Source: Bog-159 sp963843255
GTDB taxonomy: Bacteria; Acidobacteriota; Terriglobia; Bryobacterales; Bryobacteraceae
Direction: 5' to 3'
DNA length: 64,000 nt
Assembly: GCA_963843255.1 (NCBI GenBank)
Contig: CAWJJQ010000003.1
Span: 558,001-622,000 of the forward strand
Shown here: piece after piece, positions 28,007-35,980 of the stretch
Numbering within the stretch: the first letter of the stretch is position 1
Layout: each line of letters starts with the position of its first letter
The notes under the pieces: model-generated
Told to the model about the DNA's origin: nothing
The model's database searches: none
What the model saw: the letters and a program-made list of their open reading frames with translations, nothing else
Translations under genes and position numbers: made by a program

Positions 28007-29212
28007 CTACAGCGCCGCCACGCGCCGCTGCACCATCAGGAAATAGCAGGCCACGAATACCAGCAGAAATCCATTTACCGCCAGCACGCGCGGCGCGGAA
28101 TAGATCGGCACCAGGTAGCCGGTGGCAATGCTGCCCAGCGGCATGCCGCCGCGAAACGCGACGTTGTAGACGCTCATTACCCGGCCGCGCATCTCATTCG
28201 GGGTGATCAACTGCACCAGGGAACTGATCATGGAAAAGGTTCCCATCATGGCCCCGCCGGAGATGAACAGGATGATGCAACTCATCAACATGACTTTCGA
28301 AAGCGCGAAGGCCGCCATGCCGGCGCCCAGCAACACCAGCGTCAACAGCGCGACCAGGCCTTTGCGCTTCACGTTGCCGAAGGCGGCCACGGTCAGCGCG
28401 CCCGCCACCGAACCGGCGCCGGAGCACGATAGCAGGATGGTGAAGGCCGTCGGTCCGCGATGGAACACGTCCTTGGCGAAAACCGGCAGAAACGTGAGGA
28501 TGGGGATGGCCAGCGCGGTCATACAGAATGCCAGCACGATCAGTCCCATCATGGCGCCCTGGGTGCGGATGAATCCGATGCCTTGCTTCACGCCGGTGAG
28601 TATGGATTCGCCGGTATTCCGCGGCATGAACTTCACGTGCAGCATGAGCAGCGAAATGATTACCGCCACGAACGAAAGGCCGTTCAGGCCGAAGCACCAG
28701 GCGGCGCCGAGACCCGTGAGCGCCAGGCCGCCCAGCATGGGGCCGATCACGCGCGCCAGGTTGAACTGGATGGAATTGAGCGCGATGGCGTTGGGCAGAT
28801 CTTCTTTTTCCACCAGCGAGGGCACCAGGGCGGAGTAAGCCGGGCCGCCGAACGATTGCGCGCAGCCCACGACGAACGACAGCGCCAGGATGTGCCAGAC
28901 ATGCACGACCTTCAGCGCGAACATGACGGTGAGTAGGAAAGCGCAGGTCATCTGCACGTATTGCGATCCCAGCAGGACGCGGCGGCGCTCGATGCGGTCG
29001 GCCACCACGCCGCCGATCAGCGAAAACATAACGATGGGGATTTGTCCTAAGAAGCCGTCGAGGCCCAGCAGGAAAGCGGACCCGGAGATCTGGAGCACCA
29101 GCCAGCTCTGGGCCACGCTCTGCATCCAGGTGCCGATCGACGAGGTGCATGCGCCAAACCAGAGCAGGCGAAAATCGCGGTAATGGAAAGCCTTAAAGAC
29201 CCGTCGAAACAC
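28007..29212 (-). CDS. MFS transporter (MFS_3, EntS-like)
   Basis: A 401-residue membrane protein with about 12 hydrophobic segments. The N terminus FHYRDFRLLWFGACTSSIGTWMQSVAQSWLVLQISGSAFLLGLDGF is the hallmark of the MFS_3/enterobactin-exporter-like branch. GGVVADRIERRRVLLGSQ is the loop 2-3 motif, and FGGPAYSALVPSLVEKEDLPNAIALNSIQFNLARVIGPMLGG is the conserved central region. It is probably a proton-driven exporter of a small molecule in the inner membrane. It is the last gene of a four-gene minus-strand set (PAP2, TPR, VOC, MFS), four bases after the VOC gene. The substrate is unknown. Confidence 0.9.
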   Translation of the reverse strand: MFRRVFKAFHYRDFRLLWFGACTSSIGTWMQSVAQSWLVLQISGSAFLLGLDGFLGQIPIVMFSLIGGVVADRIERRRVLLGSQYVQMTCAFLLTVMFALKVVHVWHILALSFVVGCAQSFGGPAYSALVPSLVEKEDLPNAIALNSIQFNLARVIGPMLGGLALTGLGAAWCFGLNGLSFVAVIISLLMLHVKFMPRNTGESILTGVKQGIGFIRTQGAMMGLIVLAFCMTALAIPILTFLPVFAKDVFHRGPTAFTILLSCSGAGSVAGALTVAAFGNVKRKGLVALLTLVLLGAGMAAFALSKVMLMSCIILFISGGAMMGTFSMISSLVQLITPNEMRGRVMSVYNVAFRGGMPLGSIATGYLVPIYSAPRVLAVNGFLLVFVACYFLMVQRRVAAL

Positions 29213-29216
29213 GTGT

Positions 29217-29591
29217 TTACGGCAGGGGCCTTTCCCTCTGAATCAGATGCAGGATATTGCCGTCGCGATCCGCAAAAAACAAAAGCCGGTTGCCTTGTTT
29301 GTTCATCGGTTCGGCCAGGAAGCGTACCCCGGCGGCTTTCAGGCGTTCGTGCGCGGCATCGAAATCGTCCACGTCGATGGCCAGATGGCGGATGCCGGGA
29401 TCGTCAAATTGCGGCGGAGTAAGGGGGCCCTTGCCGGGGATGATTTCGAGCATCGTGCCATTGGCCGCGCGCACGAAATAATTGCCGGCGTACTCGAAAT
29501 TGATCACGAATTCGAGATGCGCGGCGTACCATTCGGCCAGAGAGCGCGGGTCCGGCGAAGCAATCGCGGTATGCTCTAATCCTTTGAACAT
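29217..29591 (-). CDS. VOC-family (glyoxalase-like) metalloprotein
   Basis: A 124-residue single-domain protein: LEHTAIASPDPRSLAEWYAAHLEFVI (first metal-ligand His and beta-alpha-beta unit), MLEIIPGKG, IRHLAIDVDDFDAAHERLKAAGVRF (second half, His ligand), and LLFFADRDGNILHLIQRE (final Glu/His region). Two such units make the vicinal-oxygen-chelate fold. Possible roles include lyase, dioxygenase, or binding of a small molecule. It lies 26 bp after the TPR gene and four bases before the MFS gene, so they are likely co-expressed; it might handle the MFS substrate. Specific activity cannot be read from the sequence. Confidence 0.85.
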   Translation of the reverse strand: MFKGLEHTAIASPDPRSLAEWYAAHLEFVINFEYAGNYFVRAANGTMLEIIPGKGPLTPPQFDDPGIRHLAIDVDDFDAAHERLKAAGVRFLAEPMNKQGNRLLFFADRDGNILHLIQRERPLP

Positions 29592-29617
29592 AAGGAAAAT
29601 TGTAGCAGGGATTGGTA

Positions 29618-30121
29618 TCAGCTCTTGGCTTTTCCGTGCTTGACGTCGTTTTCCAGTTGACGGACCTCATCCGGCATGTCGCCCGCGTTTTTGGCGTGGT
29701 TCAGCTCGCGTTTGCAGGTGACTTTATCGCCCGTAAGGAAGGCGATCTTGGCCAAAAAGTAACACCGGTAACTATTTCCGTTGTTGGCCTCGTGAGCTTT
29801 TTTGGCCTCGTCGAGGGCGCCGGTGAGGTTGCCGAGTTGCAGTTGCGCATAGGCGATCAGAATCCGAACGGAGGAATTGTCGGGATTGGAATGGGTGAGC
29901 GAGGAGAGCCGGGCGAGGGCGCCCACGTTTTCGCCCTCGCGGATCAGTTGGGCGGCTTCATCCACGATTTTGCGATCGGCGTCGTTTAGCAGCGTCAGGG
30001 CGCTAGCCAGGCGGTCGAACCGGAGGTCCATGCCGGCGGCGGGCGGCGCGGGCGGCGGCGCTGCCAACGCGAGACCGGCCGCACTGAGGAGAAACACGCC
30101 AAGTTTGCGCAGGGACTGCAT
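29618..30121 (-). CDS. Exported small TPR-like protein
   Basis: About 167 residues from the ATG at 30121 (MQSLRKLGVFLLSAAGLALA, a signal peptide followed by a Pro/Ala-rich linker). The rest is helical with TPR-like spacing: IVDEAAQLIREGENVGALARLSSLTHSNPDNSSVRILIAYAQLQLGNLTGALDEAKKAHE and YRCYFLAKIAFLTGDKVTCKREL. It is probably a periplasmic protein-interaction module. The gene lies 44 bp after the PAP2 gene. No named family is recognised. Confidence 0.7.
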   Translation of the reverse strand: MQSLRKLGVFLLSAAGLALAAPPPAPPAAGMDLRFDRLASALTLLNDADRKIVDEAAQLIREGENVGALARLSSLTHSNPDNSSVRILIAYAQLQLGNLTGALDEAKKAHEANNGNSYRCYFLAKIAFLTGDKVTCKRELNHAKNAGDMPDEVRQLENDVKHGKAKS

Positions 30122-30165
30122 ATTCACCAGATGTTCAGTATACGCCGGAAGATGCAGGCGTGGAT

Positions 30166-30687
30166 TTAGCGGAAGATCCAAAGGGCGCCGTAAGCCAGAC
30201 CTGAGCCGATCAGCGCTCCTACGATCACGTCACTCAAGAAATGCATGCCCAGGAGGATGCGGGAGAGCGCCACGCTGGCCGCGCAGAATAGGAGGCCGTA
30301 GAGCGCGCCCGGATAATAGGAGGCGAGCGGGAGGGCTACCGCGAACGCAGTAATGGTATGGCCTGAGGGAAACGAGAAGCGATCGGGAGGCAGCAGTTTG
30401 GCCCAGCAATGCGGCTCGATGGCGCACGGGCGCTTCCGGTTAGTGCGCTCTTTCAGGAAGAGGAAAACCGCGATCCCCATGGCTGCCGCCAGGGCGGCCG
30501 TACCCACGGCGATGAAGCGCTCCGGGCCGCCGAACAGCAGGATGATGAGGCCCATGGCGTACCACAGCCAGCCATCGCCTCCACGAGTGGCGCAGAGCAT
30601 CCACACGCGGATCCAGCGCGGCGCCGGCCAGCGATGCACGCGGCGCATCAGGTTGTAGTCGCGCGCAGTGATGAACTCCAACACCAT
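30166..30687 (-). CDS. PAP2-family membrane phosphatase
   Basis: A 173-residue membrane protein with the three PAP2 motifs: KERTNRKRP (KxxxxxxRP), FSFPSGHTITAFAV (PSGH) and SRILLGMHFLSDVIVG (SRxxxxxHxxxD). Five or six hydrophobic segments are visible. It should remove phosphate from a lipid phosphate or undecaprenyl pyrophosphate at the periplasmic face of the inner membrane. It heads the minus-strand set and is divergent from a diacylglycerol-glycosyltransferase-like gene about 70 bp away, which suggests lipid or envelope metabolism in both directions. Confidence 0.9.
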   Translation of the reverse strand: MVLEFITARDYNLMRRVHRWPAPRWIRVWMLCATRGGDGWLWYAMGLIILLFGGPERFIAVGTAALAAAMGIAVFLFLKERTNRKRPCAIEPHCWAKLLPPDRFSFPSGHTITAFAVALPLASYYPGALYGLLFCAASVALSRILLGMHFLSDVIVGALIGSGLAYGALWIFR

Positions 30688-30759
30688 CTCACCTTAATTT
30701 ATAGTCCCATAATCCTACAAGATCATGACATTTCCGCAAGAACTTGGTGAAATCGAAGT

Positions 30760-31899
30760 GTGCACAAGTTCGATTTCATCTATTTCGACGCGGGCGGCGG
30801 GCATCGCAGCGCGGCCATGGCTTTGCAGCAGACCATCGCGCAACAGGGGCGGCCGTGGGAAATCCGCATGGTCAACCTGCAGGAACAACTCGATCAACTG
30901 GATATTTTCCGGCGGATTACGGGCATCCGGCTGCAGGATTACTACAACCTGCTGCTGAAGAAGGGCTGGACGATCGGCTCCGGCGAGCTGTTGAAGGGAC
31001 TACATGTTGTCATCCGCTTGTTTCAACCAGCATTGGTGAAAATGTTGCGGGATTTCTGGCGCGCCAGCCGGCCGGATATGGTGGTGTCCTTGATACCCAA
31101 TTTCAACCGGGCGCTGCGGCTGAGCCTGGATGCGGCGCTGCCCGGCGTGCCGCTGGTCACTATTCTGACCGATATCGCCGATTATCCACCGCATTTCTGG
31201 ATCGAGCGGCAGCCGCAGTATCTGATCTGCGGGTCGGACCGCGCGGTGGCGCAGGCGCGCGTCCTGGGGCACGCGGAGAATACGGTTTTTCGGGCATCGG
31301 GCATGATTTTGAACCCGCGCTTCTATCAGCCGGTGACGGCGGATCGCGCGACGGAGCGGCAGCGCCTGGGTCTCGATCCGCAGTTGCCCACGGGGCTGGT
31401 GCTATTCGGCGGGGAAGGCTCTTCGGTGATGGAGGAAATTGCGGAGCGGTTGCAGTCGCCCGCGCAGCCTTTGCAACTGATCCTGATTTGCGGCCGTAAC
31501 GAGAAGTTGGCGGCCCGGCTGCGCGGGGTGCGCTCGCGTATCCCGATGTACGTGGAAGGTTTCACGCGCGAGGTGCCTTATTACATGCACCTCTCGGATT
31601 TCTTCATCGGCAAGCCGGGGCCGGGGAGCATCAGCGAAGCGATCGCCATGAAGCTGCCGGTGATCGTGGAGCGAAATGCCTGGAACCTGCCGCAGGAGCG
31701 GTACAACTGCGAATGGGTGCTGGAGCAGGGAGTGGGGATGGTGCTGCCGAACTTCCGGGGGATCGGGCGCGCGGTGGAAGAACTGCTGGAGCCAGACACT
31801 TATGCGCGCATGCGGGCGAATGCCGCCGCGCTGTCGAACCGGGCGGTGTTTGAGATTCCGGAGATGCTGGACCGCATCCTGTCGAGCGCAGCCGGCTAG
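30760..31899 (+). CDS. Glycosyltransferase, MGDG synthase/UgtP-like (GT28)
   Basis: A 379-residue protein starting at GTG 30760. FDFIYFDAGGGHRSAAMALQQ is the N-terminal GGGH motif of the monogalactosyl-diacylglycerol synthase family. PDMVVSLIPNFNRAL and VPLVTILTDIADYPPHFW match the acceptor domain. GLVLFGGEGSSVMEEIAERL and FFIGKPGPGSISEAIAMKLPVIVERNAWNLPQERYN are the GT28 nucleotide-sugar domain with the KPGPG loop. It should transfer a sugar to diacylglycerol or a similar membrane lipid at the inner leaflet. The divergent PAP2 phosphatase could supply the lipid acceptor; this link is inference. Confidence 0.85.
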   Translation: MHKFDFIYFDAGGGHRSAAMALQQTIAQQGRPWEIRMVNLQEQLDQLDIFRRITGIRLQDYYNLLLKKGWTIGSGELLKGLHVVIRLFQPALVKMLRDFWRASRPDMVVSLIPNFNRALRLSLDAALPGVPLVTILTDIADYPPHFWIERQPQYLICGSDRAVAQARVLGHAENTVFRASGMILNPRFYQPVTADRATERQRLGLDPQLPTGLVLFGGEGSSVMEEIAERLQSPAQPLQLILICGRNEKLAARLRGVRSRIPMYVEGFTREVPYYMHLSDFFIGKPGPGSISEAIAMKLPVIVERNAWNLPQERYNCEWVLEQGVGMVLPNFRGIGRAVEELLEPDTYARMRANAAALSNRAVFEIPEMLDRILSSAAG

Positions 31900-31912
31900 G
31901 ACTGGACATTGG

Positions 31913-32023
31913 ATCTGTGTCCATCCGTGTGAATCCGTGGCTACTTCAGCCTTACTGGTGAGATCTCTGCAATATTCGGAGAACTCATTAAGTGGCCACG
32001 GATGCACACGGATGCACACGGAT
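31913..32023. repeat. MITE-like element, left copy
   Basis: This ~111-bp unit begins atctgtgtccatccgtgtga and ends with gccacggatgcacacggatg then cacacggat. Its ends are near-perfect inverted repeats of about 29 bp. A second copy lies at 32278-32394 in the same orientation. The middle (cttactggtgag and attcggagaactcatt) is conserved between copies. No transposase is present. Confidence 0.75.
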
Positions 32024-32233
32024 GTGCCCATCACGACGCATGGTTTCGAGCACCGCCGGGTTGGCTGTATCGAGATCGAGCAGGATGTAGCCCGCGTTGC
32101 GTTGCCCGGCGTAAGGATGAAGGTAGATATCGCATCCCTCGCGATTGCGCAATCGGAGGAAGCGGATGGTGGCCGGGCTCATCAACTGGGCCGCGTTCCA
32201 CAAACGTTCTCCCGGAAAGGCGGTGGAACGGGA
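31988..32233 (-). pseudogene. Fragment of a RepB-like DNA primase-domain protein
   Basis: The frame reads MSPATIRFLRLRNREGCDIY, then LHPYAGQRNAGYILLDLD and TANPAVLETMRRDGH. It matches the conserved core of RepB/primase-polymerase-like proteins of mobile and plasmid elements (RNREG.DIY..PYA..RNAGYILVDLD....V...MR..GH). It stops at the left MITE-like element and is broken by frame changes on the right, so both ends are missing. It is a relic of a replicative mobile element. Confidence 0.65.
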
Positions 32234-32277
32234 ACTGCGTCTTTTCCGCCTGTCTCACCGAAGGGGCTCACCCCAGC

Positions 32278-32394
32278 ATCTGTGTCCATCTGTGTGAATC
32301 CGTGGCTAATTCTGCCTTTCTTGCTGGTGAGGTCTTTTGTGAATAATTGGAGAGCTCATTAAAGGGCCACGGATGGACACGGATGCACACGGAT
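32278..32394. repeat. MITE-like element, right copy
   Basis: This ~117-bp direct repeat of 31913-32023 begins atctgtgtccatctgtgtga and ends cacggatggacacggatgca then cacggat, again with long terminal inverted repeats. The two copies flank the primase fragment. The remaining 32395-32639 has no supported gene and contains the promoter side of the ABC operon. Confidence 0.75.
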
Positions 32395-32639
32395 CTAAGA
32401 GAGGTATTGGCGCCGCCTTCGAGGCTGCGCAGGTGATGGGTGGCGGATTCCTGGAGAAGGCACGCCGAGGCTCAGGTTTCGTTTCCACTGTGGCTCTGCT
32501 CATCAACCAATACGAACCCTACCTTTTGTCCCGCAATTTCGCGGATGGTACACCCAGCTTGCGCGCGGCCACTGGGCGCCTTGTGGTAAATCTGTAGTAT
32601 TAGCCTCATCGCAGCATGTTGGAACCAAGCAGCTCTCCT

Positions 32640-33386
32640 ATGATTGAGGCCATCGGCCTCAGCAAATTCTATGGGGACTTCGCCGCCATTCGCGATGTCT
32701 CTTTTTCCATACCGCAAGGCCAGGTGGCCGCTTTTCTCGGCCCTAACGGCGCCGGCAAGTCCACCACCATGAAGATTCTGACCGGCTACCTCGCGCCTAG
32801 CGCGGGGGCGGCCTCGATCGCCGGCCTGGATGTGGCCACCCATCGCATCGCCGCCGCCGAACGCCTCGGCTATCTGCCGGAGAACGGTCCGCTCTATCCC
32901 GACATGACGCCACTCGGCCTCCTCAAGTTTTTCGGCATGGCGCGCGGCCTCACCGGCGCTCATCTGCAGCAAAGATTGGATGCGGTGATCGCCCGGTGCG
33001 CGCTCGAAGCCGTGATCGAGAAGCCCATCCACAAGCTCTCCAAAGGCTACCGGCAGCGGGCGGGGATGGCGCAGGTGCTGCTGCACGAGCCCGATGTCCT
33101 GATCATGGACGAGCCCACCAGCGGCCTCGATCCGAACCAGACGCGCGAGGTTCGCCAGACCATCCGCGAACTGGGCCGCAACAAAACCATCCTGCTCTCA
33201 ACCCACATCCTGCAGGAAGTGGAGGCCATGGCCGACCGGGTGATCTTCATCAATCGCGGGCGCGTGGTATTCGACGGGACGCCCGCCGAAATGCAACAGG
33301 GATACGCATCGCTCGACGACGCCTTTCTTGCTTTCACCGAAGGCGCGCTGCAAACAGGAGGCGCATGCACCCCCGCAAGCATATAG
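32640..33386 (+). CDS. ABC transporter ATPase (GldA-like)
   Basis: About 248 residues from the ATG at 32640 (MIEAIGLSKFYGDFAAIRDVSF); an ATG at 32616 is possible. It has all nucleotide-binding motifs: Walker A GPNGAGKSTT, Q-loop YLPENGPLYPDM, signature LSKGYRQRAGMAQ, Walker B VLIMDEPTSGLDP, and the H-loop in LLSTHI. The LPENGPLYPDMTP and GLDPNQ forms are those of gliding-motility GldA-like and related ABC-2 systems. It overlaps the next gene (fused permease/GldG) by 22 bp. It should power the transporter from the cytoplasmic side; the substrate is unknown. Confidence 0.9.
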   Translation: MIEAIGLSKFYGDFAAIRDVSFSIPQGQVAAFLGPNGAGKSTTMKILTGYLAPSAGAASIAGLDVATHRIAAAERLGYLPENGPLYPDMTPLGLLKFFGMARGLTGAHLQQRLDAVIARCALEAVIEKPIHKLSKGYRQRAGMAQVLLHEPDVLIMDEPTSGLDPNQTREVRQTIRELGRNKTILLSTHILQEVEAMADRVIFINRGRVVFDGTPAEMQQGYASLDDAFLAFTEGALQTGGACTPASI

Positions 33387-35980
33387 TCCGCGCCATCCTG
33401 CAGCGCGAGCTGGCCTCATACTTCGCCACGCCTACCGGCTACGTCTTCATCACCCTGTTTGTCTTCCTGAGCGCCATGGCGGCGTTCTGGCAGGAGCGTT
33501 TCTTCGCCACCAACCTGGCGAATCTCGACCAGCTCAACCGCTTCTTTCCCTACCTGCTCATTTTCCTGGTGCCGGCTATCAGCATGAGCATGTGGGCCGA
33601 GGAGCGGAAGCAGGGCACTGAGGAGTTACTGTTCACGCTGCCGGCCACGGACTTGCAGATCGTGCTGGGCAAGTATCTGGCGGCGCTGGCTATCTATTCG
33701 GTGGCGCTGCTGTTCTCGCTCAGCCACGTGGTGGTGTTGTGCTGGCTGGGCAGTCCGGATCCCGGCCTGATGTTCTCCACCTACCTGGGTTACTGGCTGA
33801 TGGGCGCGGCGCTGCTCACGGCCGGCATGCTGGCTTCAGCGCTGACCGATAACCTGACCGTGGCCTTCATTCTGGGCGCGGTGTTTTGCTCGGTGCCTGT
33901 TTTCCTGAGCTCGGCGGGCGCCATCACCACCGGCGCGCCGCAGCGCCTGGCGGAGAAATTATCGGTGGTGGAGCAGTTCCGGGATCTCTCGACCGGTGTC
34001 ATCACGCTGGGGCCGCTGGTTTACTTTGCAGCATTCGCGGCAGCCACGCTGTATTTGAACGTGATCCTGCTGGGGCGGCGCCGCTGGCTGACCGGACCGA
34101 AAGCGCCGTTCATGCGCGGCCACGTGGCCATGCGGGCGCTGGCGCTGGGCGTGATCGTGGCCAGCCTCACGCTGCTGGCAGCCAACTCCCGGTTGCGGGT
34201 GGACGTTACGTCGGAGCAGATCCATTCGCTCTCAAAAGAAACCAAGGCGCTGCTGCGCTCGATCGACCGGCGGCAGCCCGTCTTCATTCAGGCTTACTTC
34301 AGCCCGGATGTGCCGCGCAGTTACGTGGACGCGCGCAGCGCGCTGGTAGCGATGCTGCACGAATTTCAGGCGGTCTCGGACGGCGGCGTGAACGCCAAGA
34401 TCATTGAGACCGTGAAATATTCACCGCAGGCACGGGAAGCGCAGGAGCGATTCGGCATCAAGCCATACCGTGTTCCGGCCAGCGAGGAAAGCGCGCGGGT
34501 GATGAATGAGATCTTCCTGGGGCTGGCGTTCACGCGGGGCAGCGAAGAGTTCGTGATCCCGTTTTTCGATCGCGGGCTGCCGGCCGAGTACGAGCTGATG
34601 CGCTCCATCCGGGTGGTGTCGCGGGCCAAGCGCAAGAAGATCGGCATCCTGAACACGCCCGCCAAACTATTCGGCGGCGTCGATTTCCAAAGCCGGGCGC
34701 AGGCGCCGGAATGGTCGATCGTGGCCGAATTGCGCAAGCAGTACGATGTGGCGCAGGTCTCGCCCGATGCGGATTATCCGGAAGACCTGGATGCGCTGGT
34801 GGCGGCGGCTCCTTCCGCGTTGACGCAGGCACAGGCCGACCGCTTGACGGCGTATGTGCAAAAGGGAAAGCCTGCATTGCTGCTGGTCGATCCGATGCCT
34901 GCCTTCAACCTGGATCTGGCGCCGCAGGAGCCGGCGGCCACCGGTCCATTCCAGCAAGCCGCGCCGTCCGCGCCCAAAGCTAATCTGCGCCCGTTGATGG
35001 ACCTGCTGGGCGTTTCCTGGCAGACCGACCGCATCGCATGGGATAACTACAACCCGCATCCGCAGCTCAAAAACCTGCCCAAGGAAGTGGTCTTCGCGGG
35101 CAAGGGATTTAATCAGAAAGACCCCATCACCGCCGGCTTGCAGGAAGTGGTGCTGCTGTATCCGGGCGTGCTCAAGCACCAGGGGAGCGGCCCGTTCGTG
35201 CCGTTGATCTCAACGAGCGGCGATTCCGGAACCGTGCGCTGGGACCAGATCGTCGAGCGGTCGCTGTTCGGCGTGGCCATCAACCAGGACGCGCCGCACA
35301 ATCCGGACGATGGCAAGCATGTGCTGGCCGCGCACATTCAGGGGAAGGGAAGCGGGGGGCCGGTGAACGCCATCTTGATCGCCGACGCGGACCTGATGAG
35401 CGAGCAGTTCTTCGATCTGCGCCGGCACGGCATCGAGAACCTGAATTTCGACAATGTCACTTTTCTGCTGAACTGCGTGGATCAACTGGCGGGCGATCCT
35501 TCGTTCATCGCGCTGCGCAAGCGGCGGCCGAGGGAGCGGACGCTGGAGGCGGTGGAGGCGCGCACCCGGACTTACGAAGCACAGCGGCTGCACGAATCGC
35601 AACAGGCCGAGGCGCTGGCGGACGAGCGGCTGAAAGAGGCACAGGCGCGTTTGGACCGGTCGGTGCGCGAAGTGGAGCAGCGCGGCGACCTGGATGAGCA
35701 GACCAAAGAGGTCATGATCGCCAACTTGAAGACCGCCGAGAACCGGCGCCTGGAAGTGGCGCGCGCCAATATCGACGATGAAAAGCAGCGGCAGATCGAA
35801 GGCAGCCGGGCGGAGATGGAGAATTCGATCCGAGGCATACAGAACACTATCAAGCTGATGGCCGTGGTGCTGCCGCCCATTCCGGCGTTCGTGGTGTTTC
35901 TGATTGTCTCGGTGCGGCGGATGCGGCGCGAACGCATCGGCGTGCCGGTGGACCGGTTGGTGGCCAAGGAGGTGGCATGA
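33365..35980 (+). CDS. Fused ABC-2 permease (GldF-like) and GldG-like auxiliary protein
   Basis: 871 residues from the ATG at 33365; a longer open frame upstream only shadows the ATPase gene. Residues 1-240 form a six-segment ABC-2 permease (ELASYFATPTGYVFITLFVFLS, WAEERKQGTEELLFTLPATDLQIVLGKYLA). After a membrane segment near residue 260 comes the GldG domain: DVTSEQIHSLSKETKALLRS, IDRRQPVFIQAYFSPDVPRS, KKIGILNTPAKLFGG and FFDLRRHGIENLNFDNVTFL. A long charged coil follows, with a last membrane helix near the C terminus. In Bacteroidota, GldF and GldG are separate proteins. Its stop overlaps the DUF4340 start as ATGA. Confidence 0.88.
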   Translation: MHPRKHIVRAILQRELASYFATPTGYVFITLFVFLSAMAAFWQERFFATNLANLDQLNRFFPYLLIFLVPAISMSMWAEERKQGTEELLFTLPATDLQIVLGKYLAALAIYSVALLFSLSHVVVLCWLGSPDPGLMFSTYLGYWLMGAALLTAGMLASALTDNLTVAFILGAVFCSVPVFLSSAGAITTGAPQRLAEKLSVVEQFRDLSTGVITLGPLVYFAAFAAATLYLNVILLGRRRWLTGPKAPFMRGHVAMRALALGVIVASLTLLAANSRLRVDVTSEQIHSLSKETKALLRSIDRRQPVFIQAYFSPDVPRSYVDARSALVAMLHEFQAVSDGGVNAKIIETVKYSPQAREAQERFGIKPYRVPASEESARVMNEIFLGLAFTRGSEEFVIPFFDRGLPAEYELMRSIRVVSRAKRKKIGILNTPAKLFGGVDFQSRAQAPEWSIVAELRKQYDVAQVSPDADYPEDLDALVAAAPSALTQAQADRLTAYVQKGKPALLLVDPMPAFNLDLAPQEPAATGPFQQAAPSAPKANLRPLMDLLGVSWQTDRIAWDNYNPHPQLKNLPKEVVFAGKGFNQKDPITAGLQEVVLLYPGVLKHQGSGPFVPLISTSGDSGTVRWDQIVERSLFGVAINQDAPHNPDDGKHVLAAHIQGKGSGGPVNAILIADADLMSEQFFDLRRHGIENLNFDNVTFLLNCVDQLAGDPSFIALRKRRPRERTLEAVEARTRTYEAQRLHESQQAEALADERLKEAQARLDRSVREVEQRGDLDEQTKEVMIANLKTAENRRLEVARANIDDEKQRQIEGSRAEMENSIRGIQNTIKLMAVVLPPIPAFVVFLIVSVRRMRRERIGVPVDRLVAKEVA

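Noticed and set aside
32996..33364. N-terminal extension of the permease/GldG frame
   Set aside because: It overlaps the ABC ATPase coding region out of frame; ATG 33365 begins typical ABC-2 permease sequence.
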